Positions 15,822-25,058 of a stretch of 58,174 nt of DNA are shown piece by piece (position 1 is the stretch's first letter; each line of letters opens with the position of its first letter). Both the position numbers and the translations under genes were made by a program. The stretch spans positions 1-58,174 of the forward strand of contig JANQGG010000011.1 of the NCBI GenBank assembly GCA_028277445.1, read 5' to 3'. The notes under the pieces are model-generated. The model did not search any database. It was not told the origin of the DNA and was given only the letters and a program-made list of their open reading frames with translations. This DNA comes from Chloroherpetonaceae bacterium. Its GTDB lineage: Bacteria > Bacteroidota > Chlorobiia > Chlorobiales > Chloroherpetonaceae.

Positions 15822-17576
15822 GTGCTTTACAAGCTGATTGAACGGTCACTAAAGTTCATATGTTTTGCGGGGTTAATTGCTATCATCAGTTGCGCTTCTC
15901 AAAAATCTCCTACCGGCGGTCCGGTTGATAAAACTCCGCCAAACATCATTTCAACATCGCCCGATTCAGCCGCTATTAATTTTTCAGGCAACCGAATTCG
16001 TTTGGAATTTGATAAATGGATGAACACCGGCTCAATAAACTCCGCCGTATTTTTTTCACCGGCCCTAAAAGATTTCGATATTGAATGGAGCGGGAAATCC
16101 GTTGAGTTTGTTTTGTACGAACCTCTTAAAGAAGACCGTACTTATACGCTTACATTAACCAATGCGCTTAAGGGTTTCCGCGGCAACCCGTTGGCTACGT
16201 CATACACGCTGGCATTTTCTACAGGCAATTATATCGATTCGGGGAAAATTGCCGGCAACGTTTATGATGATTATAATCGCCCGGCAAAGGGCATTTTGAT
16301 TGCGGCATATCTTTTACCGGATTCCGCCTCAATGGTGCAAGACACATTAAACCCAAGCCTTGTTGAACCCGATTACATTGCGCAAACCGATAAATACGGC
16401 CGATTTAAGTTGAACTATATGGCGATAGGGCAATACCGCATTGTTGCAATTAAGGATGAAAACTCGAACCTTAAATTGGATTTTGGCCGAGAATGGTTTG
16501 GTGTGCCGACAACCTGGCCAATTCGAACCGGCATGTTGGATTTAAACATGCGCCTCAGCACAACCGACACCCTTTCCATTGAACTCCAAACCGTAACGCC
16601 CATAACCCGGCATTTGATTTCAGCTCGTTTCGATAGAGAACTTTTAACCGATTCCCTGAAAGCGCAAGCATTTACGCTATACGATTCCACAGGCTTAAAA
16701 CCGCTTGAGGTTTATGACTTTTACATTGAAACTCAAAACAACAATCCTTACGTCTTCCTGATCACGGATTCATTAAGCGAAGAGCACTACTATGGCCTTC
16801 ATGTTTCAAAAGTGCACGATCGGTTTGGCAATCAAGGCAACAACCTGATCGGTCAATTTTATGGGGTGGCTGAAATCGATACCGCTAAAGCCATCTTTAA
16901 AAAGCCTTTTTCCGATAGCACGCAGAATGTTTTACTCAATCAAATTCCTGACGAGTTTGGCAAATCCCTCTCTTTAAATTTCTCCAGGCCGGTTAACCGA
17001 GAGTCGTTTATGAACGCATTTTCACTTCAGGCGCTGCAAGGCGATTCTTCGAAAGCTCTTGCTGAAACGGTGTACTTTAAAGACGGCAAAACCATACTGG
17101 CTCGCCCGAAAGATGGTTTTCAAAATGGTCAGTGGTACAGGCTTATGCTCAACCATTCCGAAGTTTTAGATGCACTTTCCAGGCCAACATTGGATACCAC
17201 CTATACCCTCGATTTTAAGGTAGCCGGCGATGAAATGTATGGCGGTATTGAAGGGCTCATAACCGTGCCGGGGCAAAGCAAAGCAATTGTATCGGCTTGG
17301 CCGCTGGGGAAAAAATCATACTACAGAACCCTTGTCAAAGGAAATCCCAACAATAAACCTGCGCCGTTTGAATTTAAAGACATTCCCGAAGGCCGTTATG
17401 TTTTAACGGCGTACCTACCGGAAAATCAAGACAGCGTGGATGTATTCCAGGAGTGGTACGGCGGAAATACTTACCCAACCATACCTGCCGAACGTTTTAC
17501 GATTGATAATGATACGTTGCGCGTGCGCAAAAGATGGACAACTGCCGATGTTTTGATAAACTTAAGAAACCCTTAA
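15822..17576 (+). CDS. Ig-like (Big_5) domain lipoprotein
   Basis: Start GTG at 15822 gives MLYKLIERSLKFICFAGL followed by IISC, a clean lipoprotein signal with Cys24; an upstream GTG at 15732 stays open but adds 30 unlikely residues. The mature protein begins SQKSPTGGPVDKTPP, the hallmark start of the Bacteroidota Big_5 (SbsA Ig-like) lipoproteins, and has a Big_5 domain over the next 100 residues (LEFDKWMN, YTLTLTNALKG). A segment YDDYNRPAKGILIAAY looks like a carboxypeptidase-regulatory-like domain. A second Big_5-like stretch lies around LNFSRPVNRESF. About 584 residues. Likely an outer-membrane-associated protein of unknown function. Divergent from glgA. Confidence 0.8.
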   Translation: MLYKLIERSLKFICFAGLIAIISCASQKSPTGGPVDKTPPNIISTSPDSAAINFSGNRIRLEFDKWMNTGSINSAVFFSPALKDFDIEWSGKSVEFVLYEPLKEDRTYTLTLTNALKGFRGNPLATSYTLAFSTGNYIDSGKIAGNVYDDYNRPAKGILIAAYLLPDSASMVQDTLNPSLVEPDYIAQTDKYGRFKLNYMAIGQYRIVAIKDENSNLKLDFGREWFGVPTTWPIRTGMLDLNMRLSTTDTLSIELQTVTPITRHLISARFDRELLTDSLKAQAFTLYDSTGLKPLEVYDFYIETQNNNPYVFLITDSLSEEHYYGLHVSKVHDRFGNQGNNLIGQFYGVAEIDTAKAIFKKPFSDSTQNVLLNQIPDEFGKSLSLNFSRPVNRESFMNAFSLQALQGDSSKALAETVYFKDGKTILARPKDGFQNGQWYRLMLNHSEVLDALSRPTLDTTYTLDFKVAGDEMYGGIEGLITVPGQSKAIVSAWPLGKKSYYRTLVKGNPNNKPAPFEFKDIPEGRYVLTAYLPENQDSVDVFQEWYGGNTYPTIPAERFTIDNDTLRVRKRWTTADVLINLRNP

Positions 17577-17664
17577 TCACTATTTTTTTCAGCCAATAGT
17601 CTTGACTGTAACCGCTTTTAAAAGTAGATTTAAACACGTTGCGATTTTGCTATAATTTTAACCT

Positions 17665-17988
17665 ATGATCATTTCATTTGCAATGGATTGTCTTTCTCCG
17701 AGCCTAAGTTATGAACAAAAGCAAGAGAAACCGGTTGATGTAGATACACTTGAAGGCGACCCTTATATGGTCATACTTTACAACGACGATTATCACACCT
17801 TCGATGAAGTGATCCATCAAATTATCAAAGCAACAGGTTGCTCCAAACAAAAGGCCGAACAACATACTTGGGAAGTCCACAACAAAGGCCGATCGATCGT
17901 TTATGACGGTGAACTCATGAAATGCATCAAAGTTAGCTCTGTGCTGGAAGAAATTCAGCTTAAGACCGAAATCCAAACCATAAGCTAA
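17665..17988 (+). CDS. clpS: ClpS, adaptor of the Clp protease
   Basis: 107 residues. ClpS hands N-end rule substrates to ClpAP. The family core is clear: [20 protein letters not shown] (the N-D-D-x-x-T/H-F-x-V pocket for the N-terminal residue), [19 protein letters not shown] and an ending [12 protein letters not shown]-like helix. The start may be 17665 or the ATG 18 nt downstream. Convergent with the flippase-like gene; a weak dyad lies between them. clpA is not in the window. Confidence 0.93.
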   Translation: MIISFAMDCLSPSLSYEQKQEKPVDVDTLEGDPYMVILYNDDYHTFDEVIHQIIKATGCSKQKAEQHTWEVHNKGRSIVYDGELMKCIKVSSVLEEIQLKTEIQTIS

Positions 17989-18020
17989 CCCCTAAACATT
18001 AGAGTGAGAAGTTGAGTGTG

Positions 18021-18902
18021 TTATGCACTTTTCTCTTCAAATCTTAAAAATACTCCCACCAAAGAACTCAATGCCGTTATCACGAAAAAGAGTAAGCTTA
18101 GGCTAATGGCCACGGAAATATCGACATGAAGCAGTTCATGTCCCCATAGAAAAGCCAGCTCACGTGCGCCTAATCCGCCAATCGTAACCGGCACGATGGT
18201 AACAATCGAGGAAAACAAAAACAACGCTACATACTCAGGCCACAGCCCAACAACGGACATCGATTTCAGTATGCTTAAAGCGCATAAGACCTGCGCGAGT
18301 TGAACGGCGAACCCATACGCATTAATTTTTAAAAATACCGGTTTAAACTCCGGTATAAACCGAGCAATGACGAAATAAAACAGCGGGTACATCAAAAACA
18401 GCCCCAGGCTTAAGGTTATCAAAATGGATTGGGAAAAGCTCAGGTTCAGAAATCCCAGTAGTAGCAACCCGATAAGGAGCACAATGGCCATCATTCCGGA
18501 AAACCTGTCAACTAATACGGCGATGGTTGTCAGTTTAACCCTACTTTGCGCATGTTTTTTTAAGAGGTAAATTTTATAGGCATCGCCGCCAATGCCTCCT
18601 GGGAGAAACAGGTTATAAAACATCCCGATGTAGTAAAGCCTTAAGTTTTGGATATTTTCGAGCGTTAAGCCCATTGCCTGAAACAGATGATTTAGACGAA
18701 AAGCGCTCAGAACTTTTGAAAGATTGAACAGGATGATGGCCAAAATCACCCAAAAAGGGTTTATCGATTTAATAATCTTAAGAATTTGCGCCGGATCGAG
18801 CTTACTATAAACGATTGCAAGGGCAAGCGCCGAAAGCAACAGCTTAAGCAAAAAGGTTAGCCGCTTCTTGGATTTGTTACTTAGTGATAATCTCGCGAAC
18901 AA
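18021..18902 (-). CDS. Flippase-like / LPG synthase transmembrane family protein (UPF0104)
   Basis: 293 residues with about seven to eight hydrophobic segments. FNLSKVLSAFRLNHLFQAMG, YYIGMFYNLFLPGGIGGDAYK and TIGGLGARELAFLWG match the family otherwise called lysylphosphatidylglycerol synthetase TM region / AglD-like. Related proteins modify or move lipid-linked molecules. No ATG is available: the likely start is the TTG at 18902, which lies inside the last 26 nt of the upstream glycosyltransferase gene, so translation is probably coupled. With that gene and the ArnT-like gene it suggests a lipid-linked sugar pathway. Confidence 0.8.
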   Translation of the reverse strand: MFARLSLSNKSKKRLTFLLKLLLSALALAIVYSKLDPAQILKIIKSINPFWVILAIILFNLSKVLSAFRLNHLFQAMGLTLENIQNLRLYYIGMFYNLFLPGGIGGDAYKIYLLKKHAQSRVKLTTIAVLVDRFSGMMAIVLLIGLLLLGFLNLSFSQSILITLSLGLFLMYPLFYFVIARFIPEFKPVFLKINAYGFAVQLAQVLCALSILKSMSVVGLWPEYVALFLFSSIVTIVPVTIGGLGARELAFLWGHELLHVDISVAISLSLLFFVITALSSLVGVFLRFEEKSA

Positions 18903-19806
18903 GGTATGGTTTTTTATTTTGGGATTCGTAGTAGGTTCGCATCAATAGTTCGGTCATGATGCCAAAGGTGATAATTTGCAAGCCGCCAATTAGCATCAAT
19001 ACGCCGGCAATTAATAATGGCCTACCCCAAATATCTTCTCCGGCAAGTTTAAGTCCGATCATGTATAAGTTAATGAGCAGTCCAATGCCGAACGTGACCA
19101 GACCGACCGGTCCAAAAAGATGGATCGGGCGTTGAAGGTACTTTTGCATAAAGAGCATCAGCATTATATCGCTTGAAACATTAAACGTTCTTCCGATCCC
19201 GTATTTTGAAACGCCATGCATTCTGGGATGATGTTTAACATCCATTTCCGTAATTTTAGCGCCCTGCAATGCCGCCAGAATCGGAATAAAACGATGTAGT
19301 TCGCCATATAGGCCTAAGTTTTTGGCAATCTTTCGTTTAAACACTTTTAACGTGCATCCATAATCATGCACGTGAACATCGGTTAAGGAACGGATTAAAA
19401 AATTGGCAAGCGCACTGGGGATTTTTCGCAATACCATCCCGTCTTTTCGATGTCTGCGAATTCCAGCAACAACATCCCAACCCTCGGCTTCTAACTTTTG
19501 AACCATAGCCGGAATATCGGAAGGATCGTTTTGAAGATCGCCATCCAATGTTACCACATACTCCCCAATCGCTTCTTCAATCCCTGCCGACATGGCGGTG
19601 GTTTGGCCATAGTTTTTATTTAAAAGCACTAACCGTATGCGATCATTCATTGCTGCTTTAACTTCTTCAACGGTGTTGTCTATGGATCCATCATCTACCA
19701 AAATCACCTCATATTTAAATCCCGTTAAGGCTTGATGAATTTTTTCTATAAGCGGCTTAACATTCTTTTCTTCATTGAATAATGTGATAACTAACGATAA
19801 TTTCAT
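18877..19806 (-). CDS. GT2 polyprenyl-phosphate glycosyltransferase (DPM1/ArnC/GtrB-like)
   Basis: 309 residues. The N-terminal GT-A domain has SLVITLFNEEKNV, EVILVDDGSIDNT and TLDGDLQNDP (D88-G-D90, nucleotide-metal site). The C-terminal 75 residues hold two membrane helices (FGPVGLVTFGIGLLINLYMI, LIAGVLMLIGGLQIITFGIM), the arrangement of enzymes that load a sugar onto undecaprenyl phosphate. MHGVSKYGIGRTFNVSSDI is a typical family segment. It precedes and overlaps the flippase-like gene and is divergent from an ArnT-like transferase, which would use such a lipid-linked donor. Sugar not predictable. Confidence 0.88.
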   Translation of the reverse strand: MKLSLVITLFNEEKNVKPLIEKIHQALTGFKYEVILVDDGSIDNTVEEVKAAMNDRIRLVLLNKNYGQTTAMSAGIEEAIGEYVVTLDGDLQNDPSDIPAMVQKLEAEGWDVVAGIRRHRKDGMVLRKIPSALANFLIRSLTDVHVHDYGCTLKVFKRKIAKNLGLYGELHRFIPILAALQGAKITEMDVKHHPRMHGVSKYGIGRTFNVSSDIMLMLFMQKYLQRPIHLFGPVGLVTFGIGLLINLYMIGLKLAGEDIWGRPLLIAGVLMLIGGLQIITFGIMTELLMRTYYESQNKKPYLVREIITK

Positions 19807-19935
19807 TCTTCTAAATCGTTATTTGTATGTATTTTACTTAACTTCCATTCCATCTTAAAAAACAGCTCATATTAAGATTTCTAAATAAAACATGACTGTT
19901 ATTTTTAAAAACTTAATATTAACGCAATACTCACG

Positions 19936-21507
19936 TTGAAACCTTTTCTTCCCTTAATATTTCTGATCTTACTAAGCATTGCGCTACTGTTCTCAAACAT
20001 TTGGGGACAACCGGTATATATTTTGGATGAAGCCAAAAATGCCTCGTGCGCCCGAGAAATGTTTGATCGGGGGGATTTCATTGTACCAACTCTTAACGAG
20101 GACATTCGAACCGATAAGCCCCCACTGCATTACTTTTTTATGATGCTCTCCTATAAACTGTTTGGGATTAATGAGTTCTCAGCACGATTTTTTTCATCCT
20201 TTTTTGGGGTTTTAACTGTGCTTTTAACCTATGCACTGGCAAAACGCTTTTTTAAAGGAACCGTTGCCATGGGTTCTGCGCTGGTACTATTAAGCTCATT
20301 GCATTTTAATTTACAATTTCATTTTGCCGTACCCGATCCGTACTTGATTTTTTTTATTACGATTGCTTTATGCGCATTTTTTATTGCTCTTGAAGAACAT
20401 CGCCCAAATGTCTTTTATGTGTTTTATGCCGCACTTGCCTTGGGAGTTCTCTGCAAAGGCCCTGTTGCCATTGCCTTGCCCGGTTTAATAGCGTTACTGT
20501 ATTTGATCTTTTCAAAACAACTGACTTTTGAAAAACTTAAAATCATGAGGATTCCAAGCGGCGCTTTGTTGTTTCTACTGATCGCCGTTCCCTGGTTTGT
20601 ACTTGTTGGCCAGGCTACTGAAAACCAGTGGCTTGAATCGTTTTTCTTTAAGCACAATGTCAGCAGGTTTAATAAAACCATGGAAGGTCATGGCGGGCCG
20701 TTTTACATTACGCCACTTTTTGCTTTAATCGGATTGTTACCGTTTTCAATTTTTGCACCCCAGGCATTTTATGTGGCCTTAAAAAAAGATTATAAAACCC
20801 AGCCGCTCATTCTTTTTTCGCTACTTGTCGTCGGCGTTTTTATCGCTTTTTTTTCAATTTCGCAAACCAAACTCCCAAACTACATTGTACCGATGTATCC
20901 GTTTTTTGCTATCATCCTGGCTTACTTTATTTACGAGCAGGATGTGTTGAATATGCGCCGGTACAAACTTTGGATTAGCTTTGGGGTTTATTTCGTTGTT
21001 ACGCTTTTGATTCCTATCGCCGCTTATGTTGCATTACCATTAGAAAAAGCGTTGCAAAGCTTGCAACATCTGGCGTTCTATTTCGGGCTTCTTCCGGTTG
21101 GCGGCTTATTGGCGATTTATTTTTTCAGAAAGCGCGATTTAACAAAAGCAAATCTTAGCATTGCAATTAGCTTTATGCTGACTTCGTTATGTTTTTTCTA
21201 TATAATTTTCCCCAGAATATATCAGGAAAATCCGGTGATTATTTCACTGCCTAAAATGGACACATCACAACCAATCGCTTATTATAAACGCTTAAATCCT
21301 TCATTTGCGTTTTATCTAAGGCGTCCGATTCCAAAGCTTCATTCCGTAGATGAAGTAAAAACTTACATCGCTGAAAATCCAAAGGGTTATCTGATAACCG
21401 AACGAAAGCGATACAAAGACATTTCAGATCTGCATGAGTTTGAAATTATAACCGAAAGGAAGGATACATTTGAGAGACCGGTTACTATGGTTCTCAAATG
21501 GAAGTGA
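19936..21507 (+). CDS. ArnT-like glycosyltransferase (PMT_2 family, GT83)
   Basis: 523 residues, with a long polytopic N-terminal region and a short soluble end. The first periplasmic loop has ILDEAKNASCAREMFDRGDF and TDKPPLHYFF, the acidic pair and KPPLxY that mark ArnT-type transferases using undecaprenyl-phosphate sugars. Around 11-12 hydrophobic segments follow; the last 80 residues are hydrophilic. The start appears to be TTG at 19936 because no ATG precedes the first helix. Probable acceptor lipid A or another envelope glycan; donor likely made by the neighbouring GT2 enzyme. Confidence 0.83.
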   Translation: MKPFLPLIFLILLSIALLFSNIWGQPVYILDEAKNASCAREMFDRGDFIVPTLNEDIRTDKPPLHYFFMMLSYKLFGINEFSARFFSSFFGVLTVLLTYALAKRFFKGTVAMGSALVLLSSLHFNLQFHFAVPDPYLIFFITIALCAFFIALEEHRPNVFYVFYAALALGVLCKGPVAIALPGLIALLYLIFSKQLTFEKLKIMRIPSGALLFLLIAVPWFVLVGQATENQWLESFFFKHNVSRFNKTMEGHGGPFYITPLFALIGLLPFSIFAPQAFYVALKKDYKTQPLILFSLLVVGVFIAFFSISQTKLPNYIVPMYPFFAIILAYFIYEQDVLNMRRYKLWISFGVYFVVTLLIPIAAYVALPLEKALQSLQHLAFYFGLLPVGGLLAIYFFRKRDLTKANLSIAISFMLTSLCFFYIIFPRIYQENPVIISLPKMDTSQPIAYYKRLNPSFAFYLRRPIPKLHSVDEVKTYIAENPKGYLITERKRYKDISDLHEFEIITERKDTFERPVTMVLKWK

Positions 21508-21528
21508 TGTTTTGGAAGTAGTTATGCG

Positions 21529-22215
21529 CTATTTTTTCATCAATAACGACCCTTGCAAATTTCTCTGAGCATCTATATTCCACAATTTTTCCAACAGCCA
21601 TACTGATAACACGCCTGAAAAAATACCGACCATAGATCCATAAACAATATCTACAAAAAAATGCTGTGCCAGGTAGACTCTAGAAAAAGCAATCAATACG
21701 GCTGCCCCAAGAAGCACAACCGACCATAATTTTCGATTGATTGCTATAGCAAGAAAAAAGGTTAACGCAAAAATGGTGGCGGTATGCCCCGAAGGAAAGC
21801 TATAATAGCTATGAATTTTTACCCCTTCAACAAATTGCAAAACCACATCGTCCCCAAAATAGGCTTTTGGGCGAGGAACTTTGTGAAATACCCCTTTTTT
21901 CAACGAATTAATAAATAAGCCATGAAGAATACCGATTGAAACAACATGGATTGCCAGGCTGTAGCGTACAAATAAAAAAAAGACGGCTGCAACCACAAAA
22001 ATGAAGCCATCTCCAAAATGGGTCAGATATTTAAAGAATTGATTTAAAATGGGCTGATACCACGAATTGGCCAATAAAACAAAATCACCTTTTTCAATAA
22101 TGTTTGAAATCAAAAGGCCAATCACCATAAAAAACGTGTAGATTCTTAAATACCATAAAGCGCCGATATTATTGAGCTGCTTTACAGATATATCATCTTT
22201 ACTAAATACACGCAT
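21529..22215 (-). CDS. PAP2 superfamily phosphatase, membrane
   Basis: 228 residues with about six membrane segments. The three PAP2 motifs are visible: KVPRPKAYFGD (motif 1, K...RP), SYYSFPSGHTATIFALTFF (motif 2, PSGH) and FSRVYLAQHFFVDIVYGSMVG (motif 3, SR...H...D). The enzyme probably dephosphorylates a lipid phosphate such as undecaprenyl diphosphate or lipid A at the periplasmic face. It converges on the ArnT-like gene with a 21-nt gap; a lipid-carrier recycling role beside the glycosyl transfer genes is plausible. Confidence 0.88.
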   Translation of the reverse strand: MRVFSKDDISVKQLNNIGALWYLRIYTFFMVIGLLISNIIEKGDFVLLANSWYQPILNQFFKYLTHFGDGFIFVVAAVFFLFVRYSLAIHVVSIGILHGLFINSLKKGVFHKVPRPKAYFGDDVVLQFVEGVKIHSYYSFPSGHTATIFALTFFLAIAINRKLWSVVLLGAAVLIAFSRVYLAQHFFVDIVYGSMVGIFSGVLSVWLLEKLWNIDAQRNLQGSLLMKK

Positions 22216-22421
22216 CGCAAAATGCCTCGATTAAAAAATTGCTTAACCCTTTTTTTATGATTAAATCGCAACAGAGAGGAAATTTGATGAGAATATAGAT
22301 GTGAAGCCTTTTTATTTCGTTATTTTTAGATGTGATTTAATGAACTTTTAATAAACCCCTGAAGGTTAACCCAAAAATAAAAAGCATTACTATATAACCA
22401 TAAACTCATATATAAGCCATT

Positions 22422-23636
22422 ATGCAAAAAGTCAATATATCTGAACATGTCTATTGGGTTGGGGTCAACGACCGCCGAACCACATTATTTGAAAACATGT
22501 GGCCGCTATGCAAGGGCGTGTGCTACAATTCTTATATCATCAATGATGAAAAGGTTGCGCTTGTAGATACCGTAGAAGTGAGCGCCACCGATGAATACCT
22601 TGAAAAACTGGAATCCATTATTGGGCCGGAACGACAAGTGGATTACCTGATCATTAACCACATGGAACCTGATCATTCGGGCGCGGTAAAGTTTATCCGA
22701 CAGAAATACCCGGATTGTAAAATTGTGGGTAACAAAAAGACGTTTGAGATGCTCGAAAAGTTTTATGGCATCAACACGAATCTCCATGAAGTGAAAGATA
22801 TGGATGAAATAGATCTAGGCGGCAGAAAACTTCGGTTTTATATGACGCCGATGCTTCATTGGCCGGAAACCATGATGACCTACGATCTTAAAGACAAAGT
22901 CCTGTTTTCAGGCGATGCGTTCGGAAGTTTTGGTACGCTCGATGGCGGCGTGTTTGATGATGAGCTTAACCTGGATTTTTATGAAGATGAAATCCGCCGT
23001 TATTACTCAAACATTGTGGGTAAATTCGCCAAGTTTGTACAGAAAGCCTTAAAGAAACTGGCTGATGTGGATATAAACTATATTTGCGCCACGCACGGCC
23101 CGATCTGGCGAAGCCATATTGATAAAATTCTCAGCGACTACGACCGTTGGAGCCGTTACCAGACTGAGGAAGGCGTGGTAATTGTGTATGGCACCATGTA
23201 CGGCAACACCGAACAAATGGCCGATGTGATTGCCAGGGAACTGGTTGTGCATGGCATAAAAAATGTTCGAATCTACGATTGCGCCAAAACCCACGCGTCT
23301 TACATCATCAGTGAAATCTATAAGTACAAAGGGGTTATTTTGGGAAGCTGCGCTTACAACAACGACATGTTTCCTAGTATGGATGCCTTGATTCGTAAAA
23401 TCGAAAATTCTGAGATCAAAGAACATCTGCTGGGCGTATTCGGATCGTTTGCCTGGGGCGGCGGCGGCGTCAAACGCCTGAACGAATTTGCCAAAAATAT
23501 CGATTGGGAAGTTGTCTCCGACTCGGTTGAGCAAAAAGGCGGGATGCACGATATCAGCTTTGACCGCTGCATTTCACTGGCGCAAAATATGGCCCATCGC
23601 TTAAAACAGCTCCGCGAGGAAGAAGTGCCGGCTTAA
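22422..23636 (+). CDS. Flavodiiron protein (A-type, FprA; O2/NO reductase)
   Basis: 404 residues. N-terminal beta-lactamase-like domain with the diiron ligands H80-x-E82-x-D84-H85 (NHMEPDHSG), H146 (LHWPET), D165 (SGDAFGSF) and H225 (CATHGPIWR); C-terminal flavodoxin domain from about 252 with the FMN loop GTMYGNTEQ and the FGSFAWGGGG end. It is a cytoplasmic enzyme that reduces O2 to water or NO to N2O, protecting anaerobes. No rubredoxin domain is fused and none lies next to it. ATG at 22422, no Shine-Dalgarno. A strong terminator follows, so it is probably a single-gene unit. Confidence 0.95.
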   Translation: MQKVNISEHVYWVGVNDRRTTLFENMWPLCKGVCYNSYIINDEKVALVDTVEVSATDEYLEKLESIIGPERQVDYLIINHMEPDHSGAVKFIRQKYPDCKIVGNKKTFEMLEKFYGINTNLHEVKDMDEIDLGGRKLRFYMTPMLHWPETMMTYDLKDKVLFSGDAFGSFGTLDGGVFDDELNLDFYEDEIRRYYSNIVGKFAKFVQKALKKLADVDINYICATHGPIWRSHIDKILSDYDRWSRYQTEEGVVIVYGTMYGNTEQMADVIARELVVHGIKNVRIYDCAKTHASYIISEIYKYKGVILGSCAYNNDMFPSMDALIRKIENSEIKEHLLGVFGSFAWGGGGVKRLNEFAKNIDWEVVSDSVEQKGGMHDISFDRCISLAQNMAHRLKQLREEEVPA

Positions 23637-23662
23637 TTGAAGCTGCTCTATTTTTTTATACT

Positions 23663-23696
23663 AAGCCCTTGCCAGATTTGGCGAGGGCTTTTTTGT
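23663..23696 (+). terminator. Rho-independent terminator of the flavodiiron gene
   Basis: AAGCCCTTGCC pairs with GGCGAGGGCTT (one G-U pair), 6-nt loop, then a run of six T. About 27 nt after the stop. Confidence 0.92.
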
Positions 23697-23811
23697 TTAA
23701 CCTAAAACCGGTTATTTTGATTTAAACACTTCGCGACAAAGCTATTAAAAAGCCCGCTTTCTATGAGAGATGATTTAGGTGAGGGCGCATTTTAACCCAA
23801 ACATTAAAACT

Positions 23812-24489
23812 ATGGCTGTTACTCTCGCATTCGACGTCTATGGCACGCTTATCGATACGCACGGCGTGGTTTCGAAACTCAGGGAATTCATTGGAGATAA
23901 CGCTCAACGGTTTTCTCAAACGTGGCGGGAAAAACAACTGGAATACTCCTTTCGCCGTGGGTTGATGCAAAATTACGCCCCCTTTTCCATGTGCACGGTC
24001 CACGCTTTGGATTACACCTGTCAATATTATGAAACACTGCTAACACATGACGAAAAACAGAGCCTGTTAAATTTGTACAGCCACTTGCCTGCATTCTTGG
24101 ATGCGAAAGAAGGATTGAAGACATTGCAAAACGAAAGCTTTCGTTGTTTTGCATTTTCGAACGGCCTTAAAAACAATGTGGAAACCGTTCTCAAAAATGC
24201 TCAACTCCGGCAATATTTTCAGGATGTCATCAGCGTTGATGATCTTAAATCGTTTAAACCCAACCCTGGCGTTTATAGCCATTTTTTAAGACAAGCCGGC
24301 TCAACCGGCGCGGAATCGTGGTTAATTTCCAGCAATTCGTTTGATGTGCTGGGCGCTATTTCGGCGGGAATGAAAGCCGCTTGGCTCAAACGTGCCTCAA
24401 GCGCCATATTAGATCCTTGGGGTATTGAACCGACGCTCACGATTGCAGATCTGCGCGATTTGTGTTCAAGCATTCGACAATTTAAGTAG
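23812..24489 (+). CDS. Haloacid dehalogenase type II-like hydrolase
   Basis: The ATG at 23812 gives 225 residues, the family length; an upstream GTG (23779) adds 11. Type II dehalogenase residues can be placed: the nucleophile Asp in LAFDVYGTLIDTHG, FAFSNGL (Ser-Asn), SFKPNPGVYSHFL (Lys and Tyr) and ISSNSFDVLGAISAGM (Ser, Asn, Asp). The Arg expected around residue 41 lies in SFRRGLM. Related enzymes hydrolyse L-2-haloacids, but physiological substrates are often unknown. It is followed 13 nt later by the Cys-containing unknown gene and the two are likely co-transcribed. Confidence 0.85.
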   Translation: MAVTLAFDVYGTLIDTHGVVSKLREFIGDNAQRFSQTWREKQLEYSFRRGLMQNYAPFSMCTVHALDYTCQYYETLLTHDEKQSLLNLYSHLPAFLDAKEGLKTLQNESFRCFAFSNGLKNNVETVLKNAQLRQYFQDVISVDDLKSFKPNPGVYSHFLRQAGSTGAESWLISSNSFDVLGAISAGMKAAWLKRASSAILDPWGIEPTLTIADLRDLCSSIRQFK

Positions 24490-24502
24490 TGGGGCGCATA
24501 TT

Positions 24503-24976
24503 ATGGCTTCGATTCAATCCTATGTTTCCGGGCATATTCTTGATGAGGTTAAAATTGCTTTATCGCTTCTTAAGTATACCCGTGTACCGTTTTTTGGCCG
24601 ACTTATCAAAAAACTTCTCCTGAAAAAAGTTGCCCCGTTTGAAGCCATAGTTATTGATATTGATGAGGCATCTAACATCATACGATCGGCAACCTATTGC
24701 GCGATTGGCCAGCGTATCTGCAGAAAAATCCATCCCGGTTCGGAATTAACCGAATCGGTTTTCCTGGATGATTTGGCGGTGGGTTTAATAAAATCCGGTG
24801 ATGCAAAATCCTGCAAACCTCAAGAGGCTATTGTTGTTTTAAAGAAGTACCGCAAACCGATTATTTTATCAAAAGTATCGGGCAAGTATGTTGAGCTCTG
24901 CCGTTCTGTTCCAAAAAGCTGTGTGTATTGGCAATTTGAAAAACATGGGTTGAAATGCCTCTTAAAACATCCTTAA
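24503..24976 (+). CDS. Unknown Cys-containing protein
   Basis: 157 residues from ATG at 24503; the frame is open upstream into the dehalogenase gene but the ATG fits better. Not recognised with confidence. It has six Cys (66, 73, 104, 133, 140, 152). The segment EASNIIRSATYC...RICRK, later an EAIVVLKKY helix and then ELCRSVPKSC, loosely resembles the small metal/Fe-S proteins with a CxCR-type box. The N-terminal 45 residues are basic and hydrophobic (GRLIKKLLLKK). Its job may be linked to the dehalogenase-like gene just upstream. A hairpin terminator follows. Confidence 0.6.
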   Translation: MASIQSYVSGHILDEVKIALSLLKYTRVPFFGRLIKKLLLKKVAPFEAIVIDIDEASNIIRSATYCAIGQRICRKIHPGSELTESVFLDDLAVGLIKSGDAKSCKPQEAIVVLKKYRKPIILSKVSGKYVELCRSVPKSCVYWQFEKHGLKCLLKHP

Positions 24977-24996
24977 ACCAACATCTGAAGAACCAA

Positions 24997-25020
24997 AAAA
25001 GAGAGATTGCTCTTTTCTTT
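24997..25020 (+). terminator. Hairpin between convergent genes
   Basis: AAAAGAG (24997-25003) pairs with CTCTTTT (25010-25016), preceded by A-run and followed by CTTT, so it could act in both directions for the unknown gene and the redoxin gene. Confidence 0.55.
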
Positions 25021-25058
25021 GCAGGTTAATCAATCTTGTAATGAAAGCTGACTTGAAA

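Noticed and set aside
23049-23549. 166-codon minus-strand frame opposite the flavodiiron gene
   Set aside because: Antisense shadow of a strongly conserved enzyme; no start signal or domain.
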